The notes beneath the pieces are model-generated. The model was given only the letters and a program-made list of their open reading frames with translations, ran no database searches and was not told the DNA's origin. A program made the translations under genes and the position numbers. A DNA stretch of 64,000 nucleotides, from contig NZ_CP035730.1 of NCBI RefSeq assembly GCF_012222305.1, positions 372,001 to 436,000 on the forward strand. Reading direction: 5' to 3'. Positions 36,360 through 45,001 of the stretch are shown here, in pieces. How positions within the stretch are numbered: the first letter of the stretch is position 1; the number at the start of each line of letters is the position of its first letter. This stretch comes from Sulfolobus sp. S-194. Its GTDB lineage: Archaea; Thermoproteota; Thermoprotei_A; Sulfolobales; Sulfolobaceae.

Positions 36360-36617
36360 TTACGTTTTTTTAAGCGTAATTATATAGGTTCCAAATTTTT
36401 CTGAAAATGAGACCGAATTTGGATCTACTAACGTTGGCAACTTTATCACTTTTATTACGTTATTACTTTCCTTATCAAAAATGTAAACCCCTTGTTTATC
36501 TGCTTTAACTATCAAATTTTCAGATTTTAGGTTTCTCCCTCTTAGATCAATTAATACTTTTAAAAGATTGCCATTCATGAGTATATCAACATCTGGATCT
36601 TCAGTAATGGTGGGCAT
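36360..36617 (-). CDS. Small Hsp20/CS-fold-like protein
   Basis: 85 residues, almost all beta-strand. The segment [28 protein letters not shown] is the typical end of an alpha-crystallin/CS domain (xLPxxVDPxxVxAxxxxGxLxIxLPK). The preceding part, [16 protein letters not shown], matches the start of that sandwich. It lacks the N-terminal arm and C-terminal IxI of true small heat-shock proteins, so it may be a stand-alone CS-like module. The gene ends 15 nt before alaX and may be coexpressed. Confidence 0.6.
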   Translation of the reverse strand: MPTITEDPDVDILMNGNLLKVLIDLRGRNLKSENLIVKADKQGVYIFDKESNNVIKVIKLPTLVDPNSVSFSEKFGTYIITLKKT

Positions 36618-36703
36618 ACTATATACTTATTTTCTTTCCTTCACTTTTAAACCTATATTATGTATGGAAACCCCTTTATAAGTTTACCAGGACAAGATAT
36701 AAA

Positions 36704-37333
36704 TTGCCCATGTTAGGAAAAGAAGACTTCCAAAAGATTTGGGCTGGAAACGAAAAAGTAAAAATGCCAAAAAGCAAAGAACCATTAAAATATAGGTTAA
36801 TTCAAGCTCAGTATAAAATTAGGTCAATGATAAGTAGATTAGACTCTTACATTGCTAAGATGCAAGAAAGAGACAGAACATTATTTGAGAGAGTAGTAGA
36901 GGCTCAGATGAGTAAGGATCATACAAGGGCAGCAATGTATGCTAATGAGGTAGCTGAAATTAGAAAAATAACGAAGCAGTTAATAACAACTCAAATCGCA
37001 TTAGAGCAAGTTGGATTAAGATTAGAGACTGTCGGCGAATTAGGAGATATTTACGTAAATCTAATACCAGTAATGGGAGTTATTGGCGAGTTAAAGGCTG
37101 CGTTAAAGGGAGTAATGCCAGAGTTATCAATTGAACTTGGTGAATTAGGAGATAGCCTACAAGAAGTCGTAATTGAAGCCGGTGAATTCAGTGGTGTAGG
37201 TGGTGTAGGAGTTACCTCATCACCAGAAGCAAGAAAGATTTTAGAAGAAGCATCAATGATTGCAGAGCAAAAGATGAAGGAACAATTCCCAGAGCTACCA
37301 GCTGGCGGATTGGCTTCTTCACAAAAATCATGA
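36704..37333 (+). CDS. cdvB1: ESCRT-III/Snf7-like cell division protein, CdvB paralogue
   Basis: 209 residues, helical core of the Snf7/Vps24 type: basic helix [29 protein letters not shown], long hairpin partner with [16 protein letters not shown], followed by [21 protein letters not shown]. It lacks the C-terminal winged helix that CdvB uses to bind CdvA, so it belongs with CdvB1/CdvB2, and a short proline-containing tail ([11 protein letters not shown]) may bind the Vps4-like CdvC. These proteins form the constricting ring during cytokinesis in Sulfolobus. Assignment to B1 over B2 is uncertain. Adjacent downstream to trpS. Confidence 0.82.
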   Translation: MPMLGKEDFQKIWAGNEKVKMPKSKEPLKYRLIQAQYKIRSMISRLDSYIAKMQERDRTLFERVVEAQMSKDHTRAAMYANEVAEIRKITKQLITTQIALEQVGLRLETVGELGDIYVNLIPVMGVIGELKAALKGVMPELSIELGELGDSLQEVVIEAGEFSGVGGVGVTSSPEARKILEEASMIAEQKMKEQFPELPAGGLASSQKS

Positions 37334-37379
37334 ACTTTCTTACCACATTTTTAAATTTCTCATTTTTCTTTTTTATATT

Positions 37380-38525
37380 ATGGCTCAAGATTTTAATGTT
37401 ACCCCTTGGGAAGTTAAGGGTAAAGTTGATTATGATAAACTAATTGTTCAATTTGGTACTCAGAAAATTACCTCAGAATTAAAGGAAAAAATTAAGAGTA
37501 TTATTAATGATGAACTTCACGTCATGCTAAGAAGAGATGTTTTCTTTTCTCATAGGGATTTAGATTTAGTTTTAAATGACTATGAGAAAAGTAAAGGATT
37601 CTTCCTATATACTGGAAGAGCGCCTTCCTTAGGTATGCATATAGGACATCTGATACCATTCATATTTACCAAATGGCTACAAGAGAAATTTAATGCTAAT
37701 TTATACATTGAGATAACTGACGACGAGAAGTACATGAGAAATCCAGAATTTACATTAGATCAAACTAGGAGTTGGGCTTACGATAATATTTTAGATATAA
37801 TCGCTGTTGGCTTTAATCCCGATAAAACGTTCATCTTCCAAGATACAGAGTACATAAGGAATATGTATCCTATTGCAATAAAAATTGCTAAAAAGCTTAC
37901 ATTCTCTGAAGTTAGGGCTACGTTTGGTTTAGATACTTCTTCAAATATAGGAATAATTTGGTATCCTGCATTACAAATAGCTCCTACCATGTTTGAAAAG
38001 AAGAGATGTCTAATACCAGCCGGTATAGATCAAGATCCCTATTGGAGATTGCAAAGGGATATAGCGGAAAGCCTTGGGTATTATAAGGCTGCGCAGATAC
38101 ATAGTAAATTCCTTCCCCCATTAACTGGACCAGAAGGAAAAATGAGCTCATCCCAGCCTGAGACAGCAATTTATCTTACTGATGATCCTAAGACTGTAGA
38201 AAGGAAAATAATGAAATACGCATTTTCTGGAGGTCAACCCACAATTGAATTACATAGAAAATATGGTGGTAATCCGGATATAGATGTGTCATTCCAGTGG
38301 CTGTATATGTTCTTTGAGTCTGATGATAATAAGATAAAGAAAATAGAGGAAGATTATAGATCTGGTGCACTTTTAACAGGCGAGTTGAAACAGATCTTAA
38401 TAGAAAAATTGAATGATTTCTTGGAAGAGCATAGGCAGAAAAGAGAAGAAGCTAAGAAATTAGTGAATGTTTTCAAATATGAAGGAGAGCTTGCTAAAGA
38501 GATGTGGAAGAAGATTCACGAATAA
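37380..38525 (+). CDS. trpS: Tryptophanyl-tRNA synthetase
   Basis: 381 residues of the archaeal/eukaryotic class I TrpRS. HIGH motif (MHIGHLIPF, residues 87-90) and KMSSS motif (GKMSSSQPETAIYL) are intact, along with the family stretch GIDQDPYWRLQRDIAE. It charges tRNA-Trp. Starts 46 nt after the CdvB-like gene; its 3' end overlaps the converging HTH gene by 32 bp. Confidence 0.94.
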   Translation: MAQDFNVTPWEVKGKVDYDKLIVQFGTQKITSELKEKIKSIINDELHVMLRRDVFFSHRDLDLVLNDYEKSKGFFLYTGRAPSLGMHIGHLIPFIFTKWLQEKFNANLYIEITDDEKYMRNPEFTLDQTRSWAYDNILDIIAVGFNPDKTFIFQDTEYIRNMYPIAIKIAKKLTFSEVRATFGLDTSSNIGIIWYPALQIAPTMFEKKRCLIPAGIDQDPYWRLQRDIAESLGYYKAAQIHSKFLPPLTGPEGKMSSSQPETAIYLTDDPKTVERKIMKYAFSGGQPTIELHRKYGGNPDIDVSFQWLYMFFESDDNKIKKIEEDYRSGALLTGELKQILIEKLNDFLEEHRQKREEAKKLVNVFKYEGELAKEMWKKIHE

Positions 38526-38934
38526 TACCGTATTTCTTTAAGTAATATACGACTAGGTTGGTTGATCTATTCAACTTTTTAGCGATCTCATATATAGATT
38601 TACCCTCTTTATACATGCTAATAATTTGGTTTATCTCTTCTTGGCTCATCTTTTTTACTCTCTTTCCTAAATTATGCTCCTTTAAAATTCTAAGTACTGT
38701 AGTTTCATTCATATTTAATTCTTTACTTATTTTTCTAGCACTATAACCTTGCTTAGCCAATTCCACTACTCTTTCTATTAATTCTTTAGGTACTTTATTC
38801 CTCATTTTTACTCCTTCTCTAATAAGAATGTTCCTCACTTTTCCATAACTCATATTCATCTCTTTAGCTATCTCTCTTATTGTATAACCACTATTATACA
38901 GATTTTTAATTTTTTCTATAACTTCTCTTTCCAT
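38494..38934 (-). CDS. Protein made of three tandem helix-turn-helix repeats
   Basis: About 146 residues (ATG at 38934, GTG at 38937 also possible) built of three units of about 48 residues, each of resolvase/homeodomain-like HTH type: GYTIREIAKEMNMSYGKVRNIL, GYSARKISKELNMNETTVLRIL and GKSIYEIAKKLNRSTNLVVYYL. Nothing else is present: no catalytic or dimerisation domain. Such a string of HTHs could read a long or repeated DNA site. Its 3' end overlaps trpS convergently. Likely a DNA-binding regulator; mobile-element origin is possible since this HTH type is common in transposases and recombinases. Confidence 0.72.
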   Translation of the reverse strand: MEREVIEKIKNLYNSGYTIREIAKEMNMSYGKVRNILIREGVKMRNKVPKELIERVVELAKQGYSARKISKELNMNETTVLRILKEHNLGKRVKKMSQEEINQIISMYKEGKSIYEIAKKLNRSTNLVVYYLKKYGIIRESSSTSL

Positions 38935-38937
38935 CAC

Positions 38938-39433
38938 TTTTTAAAACTAAAAACCTAAAAATAAACTTTTTTCCATATCCAGTTATGATAAAGAAAGGAA
39001 TCATGGGTTTATTGATAGTGTCGTCATTTGCATATAAATTCATTATTGATGCTAATCTCCAGCAAGTGAAGATACTAAGATAAAGTTATTGTATACATTG
39101 TTTTAATATAGAAATATAAATAGCTTAACGACAACACTATGGGTTTATTTAACAAATATCCTAAGGTTAAAGATGAACTTCTTTTTTATATTATAATTAA
39201 TGAAGAAATTATAAATTGAGAAAAAGTGAAAAGTCGAGTTTACAATAAAAAGAAACACGTGAGTTGCATAATATTTATAAAAACTAAAGTTAATTGTCTC
39301 ATCAAGAAATATAATTAGCAAAAGCTTGAAAATAGTAAAGGCTCTATTATGAAGTTTATTTAATATTTAACAGCATATACCCTCTCACTAATACCTTAAG
39401 ACTTAAAAAATTAATAATTAACTTCAATATACA
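38938..39433. other. AT-rich gap with no secure gene
   Basis: About 495 bp before lysE. A 32-codon frame begins at the ATG at 38985 (MIKKGIMGLLIVSSFAYKF) with a hydrophobic N-terminus; it could be a miniprotein or a remnant and is not strong enough to call. The rest is broken in all frames. The lysE promoter presumably lies in the last 50 bases. Confidence 0.4.
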
Positions 39434-40000
39434 ATGAATATTTTTTATGCTTTTAGCCTAGGCATAGTAATGGGTTTGTCTATTGCTGCACCACCAGGAC
39501 CTATAAATGCAATGATGGCTCATGAATCTGTAAGGTCTTCATTACACGGAACTGCGGTAGGAGCTGGAGCAATGACCGCTGATTTCATATTCTTTTGGCT
39601 AACTTACTTTTTTAAGAGTATTATTCCTTCTTCAGCTCTCATCTTCTTCTATTTTATAGGAGGAGCATATATGCTTTATTTAGCTTATGGGGTGCTTAAG
39701 ATAAAAGGATTTAAGGCTACTATAAAGGGAAGTTATGTTAAGGGGTTAACCACGGCTATAGTTAATCCATACCAGATTAGTTGGTGGCTCACTTTTGGTA
39801 TTTCAATGCTTCAGCAATTTTCTGTTTTCATAGCTCCAGGTTTTTTCACTGGAATTGTTATTTGGATATTCTCTTTCCCAATAATTATTAATAAAATTGG
39901 AGAGAAATATGTTATAGGTGTTAAGATTTTCTCATTCATAGTACTTTTAGTCTTTGGAATATATATTTTATATCAAGGTATTTATGCTCTCAAAATCTGA
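39434..40000 (+). CDS. LysE-family amino acid exporter
   Basis: 188 residues with six predicted helices. The N-terminal [19 protein letters not shown] contains the family PGP signature, and the short basic loop ([17 protein letters not shown]) followed by [12 protein letters not shown] is typical (family NPK/NPY motif). Exports basic or other amino acids; the physiological substrate is unknown. The following gene starts 17 bp inside its 3' end. Confidence 0.85.
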   Translation: MNIFYAFSLGIVMGLSIAAPPGPINAMMAHESVRSSLHGTAVGAGAMTADFIFFWLTYFFKSIIPSSALIFFYFIGGAYMLYLAYGVLKIKGFKATIKGSYVKGLTTAIVNPYQISWWLTFGISMLQQFSVFIAPGFFTGIVIWIFSFPIIINKIGEKYVIGVKIFSFIVLLVFGIYILYQGIYALKI

Positions 40001-40703
40001 AATTAGGGAAAAGATTTGGAAACTCCTTGAAGATACTAACATTGCTTCCTTTCCAAGACCAGTATACGGCAGGATTCCTAATTTTAAAGGAGCCGAAGAA
40101 GCTGCAAAAAGATTGGCAGAAACTAAGGAGTTTAAAGAGGCAAAAATAGTAAAAGTTAATCCGGATTCTCCTCAAAGACCTGTTAGAGAACTAGTGCTAA
40201 GGAGTGGGAAAATTCTTCTCGTACCTACACCTAGGTTGAAAGGAGAGTTTTATTTACTTGATCCTAATGAAATAAAGGATTATAAAGAGGCTTCAAAGAT
40301 AAGTGGTTTCTCAAGGTTTGGTGAAGTAGTTGATTTAAACTCAATTTCAAGAGTTGATTTTATAGTTGCAGGTTCTGTGGCCGTAACTATCTATGGGGAT
40401 AGAGTAGGTAAAGGTGAAGGATATAGTGAGTTGGAGTTTGCAATTTTAAGGGAATTAGGTAAAGTTAACGAAAATACCCCTATAGCTACTACTGTACATG
40501 ATATACAAATTGTTGATTTTATTCCAACAGAACCTTATGATGTACCTATTGATATTATAACTACACCTACAAGAGTTATTTACACAAAGAGAAAAAGAGA
40601 GAAACCAAAAGGTATTTATCTTGAATACTTAACTAAAGAGAAAATTGAAGAAACTCCATTTTTGAAGAAATTTTTAACCCAGAGAGGATATAAGTTGTTT
40701 TAA
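39984..40703 (+). CDS. 5-formyltetrahydrofolate cyclo-ligase family protein
   Basis: The ATG at 39984 ([36 protein letters not shown]) is chosen over the longer frame because it fits the family N-terminus; 239 residues. Family marks include [34 protein letters not shown] and the phosphate loop [20 protein letters not shown] seen as [19 protein letters not shown]. Members interconvert folate-type C1 carriers, or bind related substrates in archaea that use modified pterins. Overlaps lysE upstream by 17 bp and the converging regulator downstream by 30 bp. Confidence 0.8.
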   Translation: MLSKSEIREKIWKLLEDTNIASFPRPVYGRIPNFKGAEEAAKRLAETKEFKEAKIVKVNPDSPQRPVRELVLRSGKILLVPTPRLKGEFYLLDPNEIKDYKEASKISGFSRFGEVVDLNSISRVDFIVAGSVAVTIYGDRVGKGEGYSELEFAILRELGKVNENTPIATTVHDIQIVDFIPTEPYDVPIDIITTPTRVIYTKRKREKPKGIYLEYLTKEKIEETPFLKKFLTQRGYKLF

Positions 40704-41024
40704 TTGATCACATAATTCATTAGCTTTTTTCTCTAATTTAACTCTTATTTCATCCTTGTTAACGTAATACATGAATTTTGGCCTTCCTCCTTTGTTATTT
40801 CCACTTTTCTCTTTCTCGATCAAGCCAGCATCTGAAAGTTTTTTAAGAATTAAACTCGCTCTGCTTTTACTAATTCCTAGTTCACTAGAAATTGTATCAA
40901 CATTCTTACCTTCTTTGCTTTCCATGATTTTAAGAAAAGCTTCTATTTCAGCCTCCGAGAGACCATAGGCTACAGCAAGGAATCTCTTAAAAATTACGCT
41001 TTTTTCAGTAATTTCAATACTCAT
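40674..41024 (-). CDS. Winged-helix regulator (TrmB/Lrs14-like)
   Basis: 116 residues: N-terminal helices ([23 protein letters not shown]), a winged HTH ([34 protein letters not shown]), a glycine/lysine-rich wing ([14 protein letters not shown]) and a C-terminal dimerisation helix. The size and organisation match Sulfolobus Lrs14-type and MarR/TrmB-like repressors, which regulate their own promoters and, in some cases, biofilm genes. Target unknown. Converges on the 5-FCL gene with a 30-bp overlap. Confidence 0.8.
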   Translation of the reverse strand: MSIEITEKSVIFKRFLAVAYGLSEAEIEAFLKIMESKEGKNVDTISSELGISKSRASLILKKLSDAGLIEKEKSGNNKGGRPKFMYYVNKDEIRVKLEKKANELCDQLKQLISSLG

Positions 41025-41131
41025 TTTTTACCACCTATCATCTTTAATATTAAATAAACTATTTTTTAAATTTAACTACTATTCTGACTAATAACTTTTT
41101 TATACTTTATACGTATTGTATTATACTAAAT

Positions 41132-41350
41132 ATGAATAAGGATGAATTAAAAAAAGTTATTATAGATTTACTTAGTAAAGAGGGACCAAAAACATCTACA
41201 GAGATAAGAGATATTTTGATAGAAAAAGGTTATGAGTTTGATATGATAAAATTTAGAGAAGCATTAGCTGAACTTGTAAGAGAAGGAAAAGTAAAGAAAG
41301 AGGCTAGCTACGAGAGAAAGAGGTTTTTATTTTATGTTACTGCTGATTAG
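41132..41350 (+). CDS. Small winged-helix DNA-binding protein
   Basis: 72 residues forming one winged helix: LLSKEGPKTSTEIRDILIEKGYEFDMIKFREALAELVREGKVKKE, then two wing strands with basic residues (SYERKRFLFYV). TATA-like tttatactttata lies 22-34 nt upstream of the ATG, which suggests a leaderless or nearly leaderless message. It overlaps the end of the converging Mrp gene by 14 bp. A small regulator or chromatin-associated protein is expected. Confidence 0.72.
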   Translation: MNKDELKKVIIDLLSKEGPKTSTEIRDILIEKGYEFDMIKFREALAELVREGKVKKEASYERKRFLFYVTAD

Positions 41351-42230
41351 AGTTTTCCACTATATGTATAACTTGTTCAGCAATTCTCATAAATTCTTTT
41401 GAGGCTGGATTATCTGGATATTTTAAGAAGAATGGTTCTCCTAGGTCATTAGCTTGAGCAACAATTGGATCTAAGGGAATCTGTCCTAACAAGGGTACTC
41501 CCATTTCTTCAGCCATTTGCTTTCCTTTTCCTTCTCCGAAAATATAATATGGTTTATTATCTGATGGACATAAGAAGTAACTCATGTTTTCTATTACTCC
41601 TAATATTTTAGCGTTTATTGTTTTTGCGAAATTGATTGACTTCTTTACAGCTAAAGTTGACACTTCCGAAGGTATAGTGACTATTATCATCCCGGTTAAA
41701 TTAGGAACTAATTGTGCTACTGATAAAGCCTCATCGCCAGTGCCAGGAGGCATATCAATGATTAAATACTCTAGTTCACCCCAATTGACATCGCCTAAGA
41801 ATTGCTTTATTGCTGAATGTTTTATGGCCCCTCTCCATACTACTGGGGTATCATCTCTAGGTAATAGAAAATCAATTGAAACAACTTTTATTCCGAAAGG
41901 TCCTATAACTGGATTTATTCCCTTATCATCAGCAGTTAACATTTGTCCTCTAACTCCTAACATTTTAGGTACAGAAGGACCATGAAAGTCTACATCAACG
42001 ATACCCACACTTCTTCCTGCAGCAGCTAATGCCATTGCTAGATTAGATGAAACGAACGATTTACCTACTCCACCTTTTCCGCTTAGCACAGCTATCTTAT
42101 ATTTAACTGTTTTCATTTTCATTTGTATTTTTAAATCCGCTGCTTGAACTTGCTGATTAACTTTTCTTAAGTCTCTTGGTTGTTTTTGTGGTTGTGGGGA
42201 TGATATTCTAAAAGGATTACTGCTCATCAC
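41337..42230 (-). CDS. Mrp/NBP35 (ApbC)-family P-loop ATPase
   Basis: 297 residues. Deviant Walker A GKGGVGKS at 51-58, switch I VDVDFHGPSVP, Walker B IDMPPGTGD. The C-terminal CxxC that binds a bridging Fe-S cluster in classical members is missing; the site reads LCPSDNKPYYIF with one cysteine. Scaffold or carrier role in iron-sulfur cluster assembly is the family function, and the lost cysteine makes it less certain here. The upstream kinase gene overlaps its start by 14 bp. Confidence 0.88.
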   Translation of the reverse strand: MMSSNPFRISSPQPQKQPRDLRKVNQQVQAADLKIQMKMKTVKYKIAVLSGKGGVGKSFVSSNLAMALAAAGRSVGIVDVDFHGPSVPKMLGVRGQMLTADDKGINPVIGPFGIKVVSIDFLLPRDDTPVVWRGAIKHSAIKQFLGDVNWGELEYLIIDMPPGTGDEALSVAQLVPNLTGMIIVTIPSEVSTLAVKKSINFAKTINAKILGVIENMSYFLCPSDNKPYYIFGEGKGKQMAEEMGVPLLGQIPLDPIVAQANDLGEPFFLKYPDNPASKEFMRIAEQVIHIVENSNQQ

Positions 42231-42786
42231 TTATACTATCTTCATACGAACTAATAACCTTATCTAATGAAATTAATAGATCTTGAATTTCCTCTATATT
42301 TAACCAGTCTACATTATCACATATATTTGAAAGAATTTGTTCTACCACTTCCTCTGGTTTTTTATTAGTTACATCAATTTCACAAATATTACCGAAGTAT
42401 TTTTTGGCCTCACCACTTATTACCCCTAAAATTTCAGCTACAACGTTTTCTGCAACTTTTAGCTCTCCCCATCCTCTTCTTTTTAATTCCACATAAAGTA
42501 TTCTTGGATCTTTTCTTAATACTATTACTTTATCTGCATTGGAGATTAATGAAGGATATATAGTCTCAATTACAATATTCTTATCCTTAATAAATGAGTC
42601 TATTAATTGGAATGCTTTTTCTTCATCAATAACATAACTCTGCCTTAATTCATCATATTCAGAAAAAGCCTTATTTTGAATTAAAAATGACGAAACATGA
42701 AGCTTTTCATAACCCAGTTTTTTAGATAGTAAGTCTACAATAGTACTCTTACCACTCCCTGGTGTTCCGGTGATAACAATTATCAT
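42217..42786 (-). CDS. Adenylate-kinase-like NTPase (Fap7/AK6 type)
   Basis: 189 residues. P-loop GTPGSGKS (7-14), a short NMP-binding region (YDELRQSYVID), and LID-like RGWGELKVAENVVAEILG, the pattern of Fap7/hCINAP. Those proteins act as adenylate kinases and as ATPases in small-subunit rRNA maturation with uS11. A helical C-terminal extension of about 30 residues (NVDWLNIEEIQDLLISL) is added. Overlaps the downstream Mrp gene by 14 bp. Confidence 0.85.
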   Translation of the reverse strand: MIIVITGTPGSGKSTIVDLLSKKLGYEKLHVSSFLIQNKAFSEYDELRQSYVIDEEKAFQLIDSFIKDKNIVIETIYPSLISNADKVIVLRKDPRILYVELKRRGWGELKVAENVVAEILGVISGEAKKYFGNICEIDVTNKKPEEVVEQILSNICDNVDWLNIEEIQDLLISLDKVISSYEDSISDEQ

Positions 42787-42797
42787 AAGTATAAAGT

Positions 42798-42959
42798 CTA
42801 CTTTAATGCTAAAATAGTCTCTATTATATACAATATTACTGAAATACCAATAACTATGATCTTCATTTGTTTATCCCCACTACCTCTCCATATTTCATAA
42901 ATTCCATAGGGAAACATTAGTATTCCGATGATTAGAAGTACCTCTTCTATTATGTTCAC
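42798..42959 (-). CDS. 53-residue two-helix membrane protein
   Basis: Starts with a GTG at 42959 that overlaps the rhomboid stop (GTGA) and ends with TAG at 42798. The product begins with an amphipathic stretch (NIIEEVLLIIGILMFPYGIYEIW), has a short basic loop (RGSGDKQMK) and a second hydrophobic helix. Stop-start overlap with the rhomboid gene and tight spacing to fap7 make it part of the protease operon. No family recognised; possibly a protease partner. Confidence 0.6.
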   Translation of the reverse strand: MNIIEEVLLIIGILMFPYGIYEIWRGSGDKQMKIIVIGISVILYIIETILALK

Positions 42960-43510
42960 ACTGTTCCTCTTGTTTTATTTATCTTAAAAAATAGTAGTGA
43001 CAGTAATACTCCAGTTAGGATTCCCCCAGTATGAGCCCAGATATCAACGTCAAAAAGGGGTAAAGTATCGCTCAAGATGAACACAGAAATAAGAAGGATT
43101 ATTGCAATTTGATTTAATTGTTTATCTTTGAGATAATCAGTAACAGTATAGTAAGCAAATAAACCGAAAATTCCTCCGGAAGCACCTGCTGATGCAACAA
43201 ATGGAGGATATAAATAAAGTGAGAGAATATTTCCTATAATCCCAGAGATAAGAAAAATTATATATTCTAACTTGCCTGCCTCTCCCTTATAAAGCCAGTA
43301 AATAAAGTACATTGCGATAGTGTTAAATGCCCAATCGAAAAAGTTAGGTGTTATGAAAATAGATGTAAGTAACTGCCAATAGAAACCATGAAGGACTAGA
43401 TAATTTATCTGTATTAGATAATAAATCAGCGAGGATTTTTCTAAGGATAAAATTTGTCCTATTATATATCCAATAGTTATAAAAATAGTCAATATTACTG
43501 TAGATTTCAT
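42956..43510 (-). CDS. Rhomboid-family intramembrane serine protease
   Basis: The frame is open from 43582, but the ATG at 43510 (MKSTVILTIFITIGYIIGQ) overlaps the upstream stop (ATGA) and gives 184 residues with six helices. Catalytic serine in ASAGASGGIFGLFAYY (GxSG type) and catalytic histidine in IWAHTGGILTGVLL. Also present are the helix-2 residues HGFYWQLLTSIF (His-rich loop with W). Cleaves membrane proteins within the bilayer. It forms a unit with the site-2 protease gene upstream. Confidence 0.88.
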   Translation of the reverse strand: MKSTVILTIFITIGYIIGQILSLEKSSLIYYLIQINYLVLHGFYWQLLTSIFITPNFFDWAFNTIAMYFIYWLYKGEAGKLEYIIFLISGIIGNILSLYLYPPFVASAGASGGIFGLFAYYTVTDYLKDKQLNQIAIILLISVFILSDTLPLFDVDIWAHTGGILTGVLLSLLFFKINKTRGTV

Positions 43511-44139
43511 AATACATAATAAGGTACAAAGGTTAATATAAGTGCAAATATTAATGCGACACCCCATATTGCTGAATTCCATCTCAGAACTTTTTGCCCG
43601 TCTAGTGGGGGAAGAGGTATTAAATTGAAGAATGCAACATAACTATTAAATGTAAATATTTCTGCTAGCAAATACAAGAGATAAATGTTCGAAATTGGTA
43701 TAAATAAGAGAGATAAGAGGGACAGGATTGCGATAACTAAATTGGTTAATGGACCAGCAAAAGCTGTTTTACCTTCAACATCTTTTGTCATTATACCAAA
43801 TCTACAAAATATCCCAGTATAACCAGAAACGAATACTAAAAACCCAAAACCCGTAAGCCCACTTATTAAGTTTATTAATAATGTAGCAAGAAAACCTTTA
43901 AAGCTTAATGTAAATCTTGAAGCACATCCGTAATTCCTTGCAGATTGCCTATGTGCAATTTCATGGGGAACTATAGCAGTTGTGGCAGTTATTATAGGTA
44001 TTAATACACCTACTATAACTCCGTATCTTAAGTAATGTGGCCCTACAAATGCTACAGCTAAAGATAAAATAGCTAAGAGAAAAGATAAGCCTTCATTAAG
44101 GTTTCTGAATCTCCATTCTAAGTAATCAATGTAGCTCAA
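43507..44139 (-). CDS. Site-2 protease-type membrane metalloprotease (M50)
   Basis: 210 residues, about six helices. Zinc site HEIAH (H59, E60, H63) and the second-half motif FNLIPLPPLDGQKVLRW, which supplies the aspartate ligand. The core is of the short archaeal S2P type without PDZ domain. Intramembrane cleavage of signalling or misfolded proteins is the family activity. The rhomboid gene follows with a 4-bp overlap. Confidence 0.88.
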   Translation of the reverse strand: MSYIDYLEWRFRNLNEGLSFLLAILSLAVAFVGPHYLRYGVIVGVLIPIITATTAIVPHEIAHRQSARNYGCASRFTLSFKGFLATLLINLISGLTGFGFLVFVSGYTGIFCRFGIMTKDVEGKTAFAGPLTNLVIAILSLLSLLFIPISNIYLLYLLAEIFTFNSYVAFFNLIPLPPLDGQKVLRWNSAIWGVALIFALILTFVPYYVL

Positions 44140-44158
44140 ATTATCACTACTTGAATTA

Positions 44159-44758
44159 CTAATAAGTAGATAAAATTTTTTTCGAAATTGAACTTGTATA
44201 ATCTATCGTAGTAGAATCAATCTCCCAAATTATACCCCTATCCTTATAATCAGTGACAATGAGATTTTTATCTATTATACCCTCAAACTTAATCTTAGAA
44301 ATTTTTCTGAATGAACTAAATATTTCAAATATAATAAATTTATATAGAAAAGGCATTTGCACTCTTAAACAGTTTAAATAATTCACGCTCTTACGCATAA
44401 TATCAAAAATTACTCTATCAAACAGTTCTGGTTTTGAAATTGAAATTTGAATACTACCAGAATAGTTTACTATCGCAAGAAAGTGTTGAGTTGATTTTTC
44501 TGCATCGGTAATCCATAATTCAAGGAAAATTCCAGAATTTGGACAAATAAATGAATAAGGTTTTCCGCTTACATGGATGGTTAACATATGGTTATTTTCT
44601 TTTATATAATCTATTATAAAATCAGAAAATATATTTATATTTATTCCATTCTGCTCTATAATCTCTCTTAACTCCCTAGTTAACCCTACTAAGTCACCGC
44701 TGCTACTTAAAAGTCTACTATCTCCAGCAAAAATATCTACATAAGCTTCGTATCTCAC
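44159..44758 (-). CDS. Hypothetical soluble protein
   Basis: 199 residues, mixed alpha/beta, without a membrane segment or signal. Hydrophobic core strands such as HMLTIHVSGKPYSFI and FLELWITDAEK alternate with helices; three cysteines are scattered (C72, C129). It starts 11 nt after the small coiled-coil gene and ends 19 nt before the site-2 protease, so it belongs to a leftward operon running from the ThiN regulator. Family not recognised. Confidence 0.6.
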   Translation of the reverse strand: MRYEAYVDIFAGDSRLLSSSGDLVGLTRELREIIEQNGININIFSDFIIDYIKENNHMLTIHVSGKPYSFICPNSGIFLELWITDAEKSTQHFLAIVNYSGSIQISISKPELFDRVIFDIMRKSVNYLNCLRVQMPFLYKFIIFEIFSSFRKISKIKFEGIIDKNLIVTDYKDRGIIWEIDSTTIDYTSSISKKILSTY

Positions 44759-44769
44759 AAAAATAAATA

Positions 44770-44934
44770 TTATTTATTTCTCCTTAAATACTTTGTATAT
44801 ATTTCAGCCTCTATATTCATGTTCTTTAACAGAATTTTTTCTACGTATTCCCTATCTTCATCATTTATTTCAATATTCTTTATAATCTCCTCTACTTCCT
44901 CTAATCTTCTTATTGCTTCTTCCAATTGAGACAT
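44770..44934 (-). CDS. 54-residue helical (coiled-coil) protein
   Basis: ATG at 44934, TAA at 44770. The N-terminal part, SQLEEAIRRLEEVEEIIKNI, has a clear heptad pattern, followed by NDEDREYVEKILLKNMNIEAEI and a basic end (RRNK). Coding-type composition and tidy spacing (11 nt to the next gene, 67 nt after the ThiN regulator) support a real gene. A small interaction or antitoxin-like partner is possible; no family recognised. Confidence 0.6.
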   Translation of the reverse strand: MSQLEEAIRRLEEVEEIIKNIEINDEDREYVEKILLKNMNIEAEIYTKYLRRNK

Positions 44935-45001
44935 AGGAATAAATCGGAATAAGAGGTAATTAAGTAATTTGCAAAACAGATTTAGTATTACTTACTCCTA
45001 A

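Noticed and set aside
38985-39083. 32-codon frame with hydrophobic start in the gap before lysE
   Set aside because: Too short, no ribosome-binding site or clear promoter, no coupling to neighbours; noted only in the gap entry.
41584-41985. 133-codon plus-strand frame opposite the Mrp gene
   Set aside because: Antisense to a well-conserved ATPase; low-complexity Ile/Pro-rich product with no family.
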